From NCBI GenBank assembly GCA_963777625.1, contig CAVZRO010000038.1, forward strand, positions 1-18,887: a stretch of 18,887 nt of DNA, given 5' to 3'. Positions within the stretch are counted from its first letter, which is position 1, and each line of letters opens with the position of its first letter. This document shows positions 8,341 to 16,262 of the stretch, in pieces. Source of the stretch: DATDIC01 sp963777625 (lineage in GTDB: Bacteria; Pseudomonadota; Alphaproteobacteria; Acetobacterales; Acetobacteraceae). A model generated the notes under the pieces. That model did no database searches and had not been told where the DNA came from. It saw only the letters and a program-made list of their open reading frames with translations. A program made the position numbers and the translations under genes.

Positions 8341-10009
8341 GGCACGGCTGGCGCGCTTCGGCGAGGAGGCGGATACGATCGCCTGGGTGGCCGCCCCGCT
8401 CGGCGATCGGGCGCTGCGCGATCTCGGCACGCTGCTGCGCATCGATTATCTGCTGGTTGGATCGCGACTGGAGGAGAACTCCCCGAACCTCTCCGCGATC
8501 GACCGGCAGCAAGCGCGGTCTTTGCTCCAGAACCAGCAAAGCCAGCTTCAGGGCAGGATGCGCATGGTGCTGGAGGCCGCATACGGCATCCGGCAGGACC
8601 AGGACGGCGCTTTGGCTGTTCAGGTTTCAGCCGACGATCATCTCGTCTCGCTCGACGGAACCTTCCGGCCGCAGCCACCAGTCGGCGCGACACTTAAAGA
8701 AGCCATGGGCGCGCTGCTCGACTCCACGTTCGCCCATCGGTTTCCCGCTCATCCGATCTTCGAGCAGGAGGTGAAGACTGCTGCCCTCAACAAGGTGCTG
8801 AAGGAGATCGAGGCCGCTGCCGAGGAGCCACAGCAGCGGCGGTTCATCGAGGACCGGGCCGTGCGTCAGATCCTTGGCGGGTTCGCCGGACCGCTGAAGC
8901 TAGGCACGATGAACCAAGGCCTGACGCATTTCATTCTCGACGATCATTGGGCCAATCATTTCGCACGACTGGCGGCGCAGCAGGGCGGCGGCGCCATGAC
9001 GGTGAAGCGGCTGCGGGCGCTGATTGACCAGCCGCGGCCGATGGGCCTGCCGAGAGAGGTGGAGAACCTCATCATCCTCGCCTGCGCGGCGCAGGCCGAT
9101 CGAACGATTTCGCTGCGCGGGGCGCCGGTGCGAGGCTCCATCGAGCGGCTGGATGACGACGCGGAATTACTCGCGCAGCCATTGCCTGACGAGACGACCT
9201 GGACGAAGGCGCGTGAGCGCGCGGCGGAAGTGTTTGGCCTCGCGCCATCAGAAGTGCGTAAGGGAGCGACCGTCGCCCGGTTGGCGAACGAACTGCGGGA
9301 GAAGGCACAGGCCGCGCGTGCGCCGCTGGCGACGCTGACCAGCGTCTTGCGGACGAGAATGGCGGCTGCGGGTGTAACGCCGGAGAATGCGCCGCGCATG
9401 ATCACGGTGCTGTCGGCCTCAGTTCTCGTGACCGAGCTGACTGCCGGTGTCGAACCATTGACGGCCGTGCAGTCGCTCGCAACATCAGAGCTTCGGACCA
9501 GCGAAGCCGCCGTTGGGCGATCGATTTCCGCGGCAACCGGCCTTGCCGCCTTCCTGACGTCCTTCGAATGGGACGTGTTGGCCGCGGCCACGGCACTATC
9601 AGACCATCGACGCGCGGCGGCCGAGCAGATTGGCCGGTCTGTCGCGGAGGCGCTCGAGGCGGACGAACACGTCGTCCCACTTGAGGCGCGGCTTCGCGAA
9701 GCTCAGCGGAACGCGTTCCGTCTGCTGGCAGCGGCCGCGCCGAGCGGCGGCGGGGCGGGCGCAGGTGCTAGTGGGCAGCCGGGCACCGCGGACACCGGGA
9801 GTCGGCCGCCCCCAGGTGGCGTAGAGCCTGGCAGCGACTTCGATGACTCTGGTCAGAGCCCTGAGATCTTGGAGGAGAGGGCCTGGGACGTTCTCCCGAT
9901 CGAGGATGCGGAGGCAGAGCTTGACCGTTTGAAGTCTCGCCTGGGCGCGGAACCAGGTGTGCGGCTGTCGATCTCATGGCGGCTCACACGGGATGGTGGA
10001 AAAGGGTGA
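8123..10009 (+). CDS. pglY: PglY C-terminal fragment
   Basis: True pglY sequence resumes in this frame at LGIGDANGGELLNAQGF; the frame is open from about 7997 but the first part is not coding. It covers about 628 codons to the TGA at 10007-10009. It is largely alpha-helical in character, with a low-complexity Gly/Ala/Pro linker near 9740-9830 (GGGAGAGASGQPG and a PPPGG stretch) before a last segment with DVLPIEDAEAELDRLKSRLG. The linker probably separates a C-terminal helical element. It overlaps pglZ by four bases at GTGA. Confidence 0.8.
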   Translation, partial: ALGIGDANGGELLNAQGFIEVPHLWRGTRRQVDVWLESIAELSDERLRGRAGTPTLLLGLPFDANGRTMADHKARLARFGEEADTIAWVAAPLGDRALRDLGTLLRIDYLLVGSRLEENSPNLSAIDRQQARSLLQNQQSQLQGRMRMVLEAAYGIRQDQDGALAVQVSADDHLVSLDGTFRPQPPVGATLKEAMGALLDSTFAHRFPAHPIFEQEVKTAALNKVLKEIEAAAEEPQQRRFIEDRAVRQILGGFAGPLKLGTMNQGLTHFILDDHWANHFARLAAQQGGGAMTVKRLRALIDQPRPMGLPREVENLIILACAAQADRTISLRGAPVRGSIERLDDDAELLAQPLPDETTWTKARERAAEVFGLAPSEVRKGATVARLANELREKAQAARAPLATLTSVLRTRMAAAGVTPENAPRMITVLSASVLVTELTAGVEPLTAVQSLATSELRTSEAAVGRSISAATGLAAFLTSFEWDVLAAATALSDHRRAAAEQIGRSVAEALEADEHVVPLEARLREAQRNAFRLLAAAAPSGGGAGAGASGQPGTADTGSRPPPGGVEPGSDFDDSGQSPEILEERAWDVLPIEDAEAELDRLKSRLGAEPGVRLSISWRLTRDGGKG

Positions 10010-11724
10010 GCCCACTCCTCGCACCTTCTCGACGCCAGCTTGAGGCGTTTCTCGACCGCGAGCCGGAGGCACGTGTTCTTGGCGTGCGGTCGCCAATGCG
10101 CCGGCCTTGGCCCGAATTCATCGAACGTCGCGGGAAGCAGTTTAGGATCGCCTGGTGTGAGAGCGTGTTGGAGATCCGGGAAGCGCTTGCCGATATCGAG
10201 GACGCCCCCGACGCCCGGCTTCTCCTGATCACTAACCTTGAAGACAATCTACTTGGCGCCGACGTCGTGGCCCGCTTTCCGCGTGGCCGGCTCATGGCGG
10301 CCAGCCGATGGGACGCGCTTCGCGCTGCTTTTTCCGCGCGTGATCTCGACCCTCGCCTGCGTGGTCAGGATTGGCTTTCTGATTTGTTATTGGAACGCCC
10401 ACCGGCGGCCGGCTATCCGCCAGTTCCGGGCGGAGTGCTAGATCTGGATACCGCTTGGCGTTTTTGTCTCGAACACGCGGTCGGATTGGCGGACGCGCGC
10501 GCCGACGTCGGTGCGCTGCTCGCCTGGACTGCCGGCGAGGGCAATTTGGATCGGTTCCAGGCGCTGCCTCAAGCCTCTCGAGAAAAGATCCTCGAGAAAG
10601 TTGCGAGCGAGGGCGGCGCCGCCGCCGCTCTGGTGGCCAGGGCGGTCTCTGCTGGTCATGGAGCCGACGCGCTAGCGATTGGGTTGGTCTGTGGTGTGAT
10701 CTTCGCGACCGCTGGACCGAGCGACAGCCTGCGCGACGCGGCTGTGCGGCTCGAGCCGGCGTTCGGCGGAAGCAGGGTTGACCCCGATGCAGGGAACCTG
10801 CTGGCCGATGCCGCAGGCCGCGTCATCGCGCGGCTCGATGGCCCTTCCGCGGAACGGCACCAAGCGCGGGCATTCGTCTGGCTGGAGACGGTTCGTGCCA
10901 CGGAACACGCTGGGCTGAGCCGTGCGCTCACCGCGGGGCTTGAGGCGCGGCTTGTGGCGGCTGCGGAGGCCATTGTCCAAGCAGCGGAGTCTGGTGGCGC
11001 GCATGGTCTCGCAAACGCCGCACGGTTGGTGCGCCTGGCGCTAGATCACGAGCGTGCTGGCGACCATCGCGCAAGGCTTGATCGCCTGCAAATGGCTGCC
11101 AGGCTGTGCCGCTGGCTCTGCGGGAGGCGCCGGCCAGTCCCCGGGTTCGGCAGTGCGGCGCGGGCCTACGCCGAGGACGGCGGCTTCGTGGATTGGGCAC
11201 GCGCGTCGCTCAGAGCTGGCGATGGTGTGCCGGCTGTCGCTGCGACCTATGCGCGGCTTCGCGAACTCGCCGCAATTCGCCGTGAAGAAGAGAACAGTGC
11301 ATTCGCGGTCCTGCTCCGCGATTGGAACGCAGGAGGCGCCGGTGGCGACGAGGCGTTACCGATCGAGCGTGCCCTCGATAGTATCGTCGCACCTCTCGCC
11401 GCACATGCGCCGGTTCTGCTGCTGGTTCTCGATGGGCTGAGCTTCGCGGTTTCGCGGCCGCTGGTCGCCGATATCGGTCGTCAGGGTTGGATCGAGCTCG
11501 CCCCTGCGGGCCGAGCTTCGCCCCCTCCGCTTGTAGCGGCCCTTCCGACAGTTACCGAGATTTCCAGGACAAGCCTCCTCTCGGGACGCCTTGTCCGCGG
11601 GGATGCCGCGATCGGAGCGTACTGCCTTCGGCGCCCATCAACGGCTCCGCGAGATGTCGCGAGCAGGGAAGCCGCCACTACTATTCCACAAAGCCGACCT
11701 TGGCGCTGGACCGGAGCTGGATGA
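10006..11724 (+). CDS. pglZ: PglZ N-terminal fragment
   Basis: Open to the TGA at 11722-11724, with true sequence to about 11615. The first 470 or so residues are a helical region with no catalytic motif, followed by the start of the phosphatase-like domain: APVLLLVLDGLSF and PTVTEISRTSLLSGRL. The product would end without the second set of metal ligands (DHGH), so I would expect it to be inactive. Confidence 0.8.
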   Translation: MSPLLAPSRRQLEAFLDREPEARVLGVRSPMRRPWPEFIERRGKQFRIAWCESVLEIREALADIEDAPDARLLLITNLEDNLLGADVVARFPRGRLMAASRWDALRAAFSARDLDPRLRGQDWLSDLLLERPPAAGYPPVPGGVLDLDTAWRFCLEHAVGLADARADVGALLAWTAGEGNLDRFQALPQASREKILEKVASEGGAAAALVARAVSAGHGADALAIGLVCGVIFATAGPSDSLRDAAVRLEPAFGGSRVDPDAGNLLADAAGRVIARLDGPSAERHQARAFVWLETVRATEHAGLSRALTAGLEARLVAAAEAIVQAAESGGAHGLANAARLVRLALDHERAGDHRARLDRLQMAARLCRWLCGRRRPVPGFGSAARAYAEDGGFVDWARASLRAGDGVPAVAATYARLRELAAIRREEENSAFAVLLRDWNAGGAGGDEALPIERALDSIVAPLAAHAPVLLLVLDGLSFAVSRPLVADIGRQGWIELAPAGRASPPPLVAALPTVTEISRTSLLSGRLVRGDAAIGAYCLRRPSTAPRDVASREAATTIPQSRPWRWTGAG

Positions 11725-12634
11725 ACGTGTTCGATCCGCCTTGACCGATACAGGTCAACGAGTTGTCGGCATTGTTCACAACGCGGTTGATGCACAATTA
11801 GCAGGATCGGACCAGATCGAAGTCCTCTGGTCTACGGAGGTCTTGCGCCAGTTAGCGCCTGTGCTGAGAGCAGCAAGGGAGGCTGGTCGCCTCGTTGTTC
11901 TGACTGGCGATCACGGTCACGTGCTCGATGCTGGAACCACTTACGTCCAAGCAACACCCGGCGATCGGTGGCGATCCGGCGGCCGAGCCCGAGATGGCGA
12001 GATCGAAGTACGGGACGGTCGCGTGATGTCTCCTGACGGGACGCGGGTGGCGGTGCTGGCATGGAGCGAACGACTTCGCTATGCCTCAAAGCGGAGTGGC
12101 TATCATGGTGGCGCAAGCCCTCAGGAAGTTTTGGTGCCTCTCGCGGTCTTGACCAGTGGAATCGCGCCACGGGATTGGGTTGAGGCACCTCCCGCTGAAC
12201 CCGCCTGGTGGGGCGAGGGCGAAGCGCCGCCAGCACTACCTAGCGTTACACCCGCATCGCCCGGCCGCCGTCGCGATACAAAGCAAATCAGCCTGTTCGA
12301 GGTAACACCAGCAGCGGATGCCTGGATAGATGCTCTCCTGGCATCGACGACTTACAAGGCCCAGCGAGGGCTTGCGGGACGCGGTGCGCCGGACGATCCG
12401 GTCGTACGAGCGCTCGTCGCTGCTCTTGCAGCGCGCGGCGGGCGACTTTCACGAACTGCGCTGGCGCAGGCACTGCAGTTGCCGGCCTTCCGTGCCTCCG
12501 GCCTCGTTAACGCGGCGAGACGCGTGCTCAACGTCGATCAGGCACAGGTTCTCTCAATCGACGCGACCGCCGACGAGGTCGTCTTGGATGTTCGGCTTCT
12601 GCGGCTGCAGTTCGAGATCGGGGGTGGGCCATGA
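11617..12634 (+). CDS. pglZ: PglZ C-terminal fragment
   Basis: True sequence begins at ERTAFGAHQRLR; the frame is open a little further upstream. It carries GIVHNAVDAQLAGSD and VVLTGDHGHVLD, the second half of the alkaline-phosphatase-like site, then YHGGASPQEVLVPLAVL, a segment typical of the end of that fold. The last 130 residues form a separate C-terminal region with a linker (LPSVTPASPGRRRD) and a possible winged-helix-like end (LSRTALAQALQLPAFRASGL). The stop at 12632-12634 overlaps the brxD start. Confidence 0.8.
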
Positions 12635-13950
12635 CCGGCCCACAACGACGCGCCGAGATACTCGATGCGCTTCGCCGAGGGACGGTGCCGCGAGATGGTC
12701 TCGCTGCGTTCGCGGTAGGCATGGAAAGGTTCGAAACCGCGATTGACGCCGACCTCGCAGCCGTTGCCCTGGGCCGGGGGGGCTTCAAGGCGGTTCGTGG
12801 CGAATATGGGAGCGGCAAGACATTCTTTGCTCGCTGGCTTCAAGAGCGCGCCCGCGCTGCAGGCGGCTTTGCAACAAGCGAAGTGCAAGTTTCCGAGACA
12901 GAAACGCCCTTGCATCGATGGGAGACCGTGTATCGTCGCCTCGCCGAGCGCCTCGCGACTGCCGATACACCGGACGGCGCATTACGGTCGGTCGTTGACG
13001 CGTGGTTTTACACGCTTGAAGAGGATGTGCTCGCGTCAGGCCGCATCGACTCTAGCGACACGGACGGGCTGCTCGCTGCGACGGATGCTCTGGTCGAGCA
13101 GAGGCTGTCGGGGATCTCTCGCACGGCTCCGGCCTTTTCCGCAGTGTTGCGCGCATATCGGCGCGCACTCCTAGCCGACGATGCGGCGTTAGCGGAAGGA
13201 TTGATCGCTTGGCTAGGCGGTCAGCCGAACGTTGCTGCCGCGGCAAAGCGCGCGGCTGGTGTTAAGGGCGATCTCGATCCATTCGGCGCCATGCACTTTC
13301 TGGCTGGACTACTGACCATCCTTCGGGACTCTGGGCGGCCAGGATTGGTTCTTGTGCTTGACGAAGTTGAGACATTGCAACGAATGCGCGCCGACACGCG
13401 AGAGAAGGGCCTCAACGCTCTCCGGCAGCTCCTCGACGAAATGGACTCCGGTCGGTACCCGGGGTTGTTCCTGCTTGTTACGGGAACGTCCGCCTTTTTC
13501 GATGGGCCTCAGGGCGTCCAGCGGCTCCCCCCATTGGCGCAACGTATCCACACTGACTTTGCCACCGACCCGCGGTTCGATAACCCGCGGGCGGTTCAAA
13601 TCAGGCTTCCGGGTTTCGATCTGAATGCGCTGGTGCAAGTCGGCGCTCGGGTGCGTGACCTCTTCGCCGAGCAAGCGACGCAGGAAGCTCGCGTCCGTGC
13701 GATCGTCGATGACGCTTATCTTGAAGACCTTGCGCGGGCGGTCGCAGGACGGCTCGGCGGTCGCGCTGGCGTGGCGCCTCGCATTTTCCTAAAGAAACTT
13801 GTCGCGGATGTTCTCGATAGAGTGGACCAGTTTTCAGACTTCGACCCACGGCGACACTACGCGCCAACCATTGATGAAAGGGAGATGTCCGTTGCGGAGC
13901 GCGCTAGCGCGAGCGCAGCTTCGGTCGATGATGTCGAACTAGAGACGTGA
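12631..13950 (+). CDS. brxD: BrxD, BREX type 2 ATP-binding protein
   Basis: An intact 439-residue P-loop ATPase. Walker A GEYGSGKT is at residues 57-64, Walker B LVLVLDEVE at 239-247, and a sensor-1-like LLVTGTSAFF at 281-290; the rest is AAA-like with a helical C-terminus. BrxD occurs with BrxHI at the 3' end of type 2 BREX operons; its biochemical role is not well defined. The ATG at 12631 overlaps the pglZ stop (ATGA) and follows a G-rich tract at 12620-12627 that can serve as ribosome-binding site. Its TGA overlaps the GTG of brxHI (GTGA). No lesion is visible. Other AAA-type ATPases share the motifs, but position and neighbours make BrxD by far the best call. Confidence 0.92.
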   Translation: MTGPQRRAEILDALRRGTVPRDGLAAFAVGMERFETAIDADLAAVALGRGGFKAVRGEYGSGKTFFARWLQERARAAGGFATSEVQVSETETPLHRWETVYRRLAERLATADTPDGALRSVVDAWFYTLEEDVLASGRIDSSDTDGLLAATDALVEQRLSGISRTAPAFSAVLRAYRRALLADDAALAEGLIAWLGGQPNVAAAAKRAAGVKGDLDPFGAMHFLAGLLTILRDSGRPGLVLVLDEVETLQRMRADTREKGLNALRQLLDEMDSGRYPGLFLLVTGTSAFFDGPQGVQRLPPLAQRIHTDFATDPRFDNPRAVQIRLPGFDLNALVQVGARVRDLFAEQATQEARVRAIVDDAYLEDLARAVAGRLGGRAGVAPRIFLKKLVADVLDRVDQFSDFDPRRHYAPTIDEREMSVAERASASAASVDDVELET

Positions 13951-16019
13951 GCGCGTTCGAGCAGCTTCATCCGGCTATTCGATACCACATCGTCAACACA
14001 CTGGGATGGGATGATCTCCGTCCGACCCAGATGGAGGCAATTGCTCCGATCCACGCCGGCGAGGATGTGCTCCTTCTTGCGCCGACAGCGGGCGGAAAGA
14101 CCGAGGCGGCGTTCTTGCCGCTGCTCTCACGCGCGGCAACCCAAAGCTGGACCGGCCTGTCGGTTCTCTATCTGTGTCCGCTAAAGGCTTTGTTGAACAA
14201 CCTTGAGCCCCGGCTCAGCCGCTACGCTGGCTTCGTTGGCCGCAAAGTGGGGCTATGGCATGGCGACGTCGGTGAGGCTGCACGCAAGCGGATGCGGGCG
14301 GACGCGCCCGACGTTCTTCTCACCACGCCAGAGTCGGTTGAGGCGATTTTGGTATCGGCTCGGATCGACCATCAATCTTTGCTGGGCGGCTTGCGTGCCG
14401 TTGTGGTCGACGAGCTCCATGCCTTTGCGGGGGACGACAGAGGATGGCACCTACTCGCCATTCTGGCTCGTCTCGAGCGACTTGCCGGAAGGCGAATTCA
14501 ACGTATTGGCCTTTCGGCCACGGTCGGAAATCCTGGCGATCTGTTGGCGTGGCTCGTCCGGAACCGAGGTGGCAGCATAGTCGGCTCGGGTGCAGGGTCA
14601 CCCACGGGCGACGTCTTGGTGGATTACGTCGGCTCCGTCGACAACGCAGTGAGCGTCTTGTCTCGCGTCTATCGGGCTGAACGACGACTCGTGTTTGCCG
14701 ATAGCCGTGCGCGGGTTGAGGAATTAGCATCAGGTTTGCGCCGGGCGGGTGTTAGGACGTTTGTCTCCCACGGTTCTCTGTCTGCCGACGAGCGCCGCCA
14801 GGCTGAATCGGCCTTTGCGGCCGAGCCTGACTGCGTGATCGTGGCAACCTCGACGCTGGAGCTCGGAATTGACGTCGGCGACCTCGACCGTGTGGTACAG
14901 GTCGGCGCACCTCCATCGGTCGCCAGTTTTCTCCAGCGGATGGGACGGAGCGGTCGCCGAACTGGCAGCGTTCGCAATTTTCTTTTCCTGGCGACAAATG
15001 AATCCGAACTACTTCTTGCTCTGGGTATCTCGCGCCTCTGGCAAGACGGATTTGTCGAACGTGTTGAACCTTTGGCGCAGCCCGCTCATCTCTACGCGCA
15101 ACAAGTCATGGCTTTAGCGCTGCAGGAAAATGGCATCGCTCTGAGCGATTTGGATGATTGGCTTGGAACGACGTTCGAATCGGTGTCTGAGAACGACCGG
15201 GCGGATATTATCGAACATATGTTTGCTACTGGGATGCTGCATGCCGATAGCGGCGTCCTGAGCTTGGGAGCCCGTGCCGAGCGCGAATTTGGTCGGAAGC
15301 ACTTCGGCGATCTCGTCGTTAGCTTCAGCAGTCCGATGCTCCTCTCGGTTATGTTCGGGAGAACCGAACTCGGGGCTGTTCACCCGCTCGCACTGGCGCC
15401 GTCGCGCGACGAGGAGCCTATTAACATACTATTGGCAGGACGTAGTTGGCGTGTATTGGACGTGGATTGGCCCCGACGACGGGTATCCGTCGCCGCTGCC
15501 CAAGGTGAGGGGCGCGCGCGCTGGCTTGGGGGTGGAAGGCCAGCGTCGTTCGCAGTTTGTCGCGCGGCGGAGTCTGTCGTCGCCGGAGCTGCGAGAGGGT
15601 GCGCGCTTTCGCGCAGGGCGGCGTCCAAGTTAGGAGAGATTCAGGAGCGGCTTCCGTTCGTCGACGGAAGAAGAATTCCCGTCGCCAAAAACGGAGAGGA
15701 TATTTTTCATATCTGGACGTTTGCAGGCGGCTTGGCAAATGCGGCGCTGGCTCAGGGCGTTCCCGGTCCGACTGCTCGCTGGGACGACTTTAGCATCACG
15801 ATCAGAGCGGGTAGTGACAAGGCGGCCCATGATGCCATCTCAAAATTAGAAGCAGCATCGATTCGTCCCTCATTTTCGACAGAATTGATCCGGGAACTAA
15901 AGTTCGCAACATGCCTTCCCGAGAGAATCGCAGCCTCTACAATAGAGGCACGTCTCCTTGATCGGAACGGTATTCAAGAGACCCTCGCCAGAACGATACG
16001 GGTACTGCACGTTTGCTGA
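13947..16019 (+). CDS. brxHI: BrxHI, Lhr-like superfamily 2 helicase
   Basis: An intact 690-residue DEAD/DEAH-type helicase. Seen in order: Q-motif-like LRPTQMEAI at 24-32, Walker A APTAGGKT at 45-52, motif Ia CPLKALLNN at 77-85, motif Ib TTPES at 126-130, motif II DELH at 155-158, motif III SAT at 190-192, motif V ATSTLELGIDVGDLDRVVQ from 300, and motif VI QRMGRSGRR at 330-338. The C-terminal third lacks named motifs and fits the Lhr-like shape of BrxHI. The GTG at 13947 overlaps the brxD stop. It is the last gene of the type 2 set and ends with TGA at 16017-16019. I found no convincing terminator hairpin with a T run directly after it. Confidence 0.93.
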   Translation: MSAFEQLHPAIRYHIVNTLGWDDLRPTQMEAIAPIHAGEDVLLLAPTAGGKTEAAFLPLLSRAATQSWTGLSVLYLCPLKALLNNLEPRLSRYAGFVGRKVGLWHGDVGEAARKRMRADAPDVLLTTPESVEAILVSARIDHQSLLGGLRAVVVDELHAFAGDDRGWHLLAILARLERLAGRRIQRIGLSATVGNPGDLLAWLVRNRGGSIVGSGAGSPTGDVLVDYVGSVDNAVSVLSRVYRAERRLVFADSRARVEELASGLRRAGVRTFVSHGSLSADERRQAESAFAAEPDCVIVATSTLELGIDVGDLDRVVQVGAPPSVASFLQRMGRSGRRTGSVRNFLFLATNESELLLALGISRLWQDGFVERVEPLAQPAHLYAQQVMALALQENGIALSDLDDWLGTTFESVSENDRADIIEHMFATGMLHADSGVLSLGARAEREFGRKHFGDLVVSFSSPMLLSVMFGRTELGAVHPLALAPSRDEEPINILLAGRSWRVLDVDWPRRRVSVAAAQGEGRARWLGGGRPASFAVCRAAESVVAGAARGCALSRRAASKLGEIQERLPFVDGRRIPVAKNGEDIFHIWTFAGGLANAALAQGVPGPTARWDDFSITIRAGSDKAAHDAISKLEAASIRPSFSTELIRELKFATCLPERIAASTIEARLLDRNGIQETLARTIRVLHVC

Positions 16020-16262
16020 CATCACGACGGGTGGACACCGCCGGCGCCGTGGAACGGATAGATCAATTTCCTCGATCATCAACGGCAGTCAAGCGGGCTT
16101 CGTAATCTCAGAAGTCAGAGCTGGCCCCTTCTTGTGTCCGAATGCTCAACCGAGGGCCGGCAGGGAGTTCAAGGCGGACGATCAATCCTCCGCCCTTTCG
16201 ATTGCCGAGGGTCCGCTCAGCCCCGCCGACGATCAAACCACGCGTATAGGGGATAATCTGGG
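16020..16262. other. Spacer between brxHI and the IS66 remnant
   Basis: These 243 bases hold no open frame that looks coding and no RNA gene I recognise. A weak imperfect inverted repeat (GCTGGCCC near 16119 and GGGCCGGC near 16154) has a loop of about 27 bases and no T tract. The outer terminal repeat of the IS66 element should lie here, but I could not identify a clear end sequence. Confidence 0.4.

Larger units (their letters stand above)
6244..10009 (+). pseudogene. pglY: PglY, BREX type 2 large P-loop ATPase (BrxC-like), broken
   Basis: PglY is the type 2 counterpart of BrxC, a large AAA-like ATPase of the BREX core. The span of about 1,255 codons suits the family. Walker A GSFGSGKS is at bases 6472-6495 and a Walker B-like LFLDE at 7051-7065. 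Four lesions break it. A base is lost near 6307, giving TGA at 6319-6321 after 25 codons. A base is gained near 6403, restoring the frame. An in-frame TAG sits at 6769-6771. A base is gained near 8122 (LLFS..LGIGDANGG), which moves the rest to another frame. Apart from these, sequence continuity is excellent. It starts in an ATGA overlap with pglX and ends in a GTGA overlap with pglZ. Confidence 0.9.
10006..12634 (+). pseudogene. pglZ: PglZ, alkaline-phosphatase-fold BREX protein, one frameshift
   Basis: PglZ is the one component found in every BREX type; its C-terminal domain belongs to the alkaline phosphatase superfamily. Seen here: metal-binding VLDGLSF (Asp codon at 11431), the nucleophile segment TEISRTSLLSG (Thr codon at 11569) and, in the next frame, TGDHGHVLD (bases 11906 onward), which supplies further metal ligands. 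An extra base at about 11610-11620 separates the two halves; the downstream frame resumes at ERTAFGAHQRLR. I prefer GTG 10006 as the start: it makes a GTGA overlap with pglY and has GGTGG at 9995-9999 upstream. ATG 9976 is in frame and would add 10 residues, but lacks a Shine-Dalgarno. It ends in an ATGA overlap with brxD. Confidence 0.9.

Noticed and set aside
6868..8442. 524-codon open frame on the - strand opposite pglY
   Set aside because: It lies opposite the Walker B region of pglY; its composition is shadow-like and it has no start context or motif.
11605..11622. Programmed ribosomal frameshift in pglZ
   Set aside because: I see no slippery heptamer or clear downstream stem, and single-base lesions also occur in the neighbouring genes.
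16119..16161. Terminator hairpin after brxHI
   Set aside because: The stem is about 8 pairs with a wobble, the loop is about 27 bases, and no T run follows.
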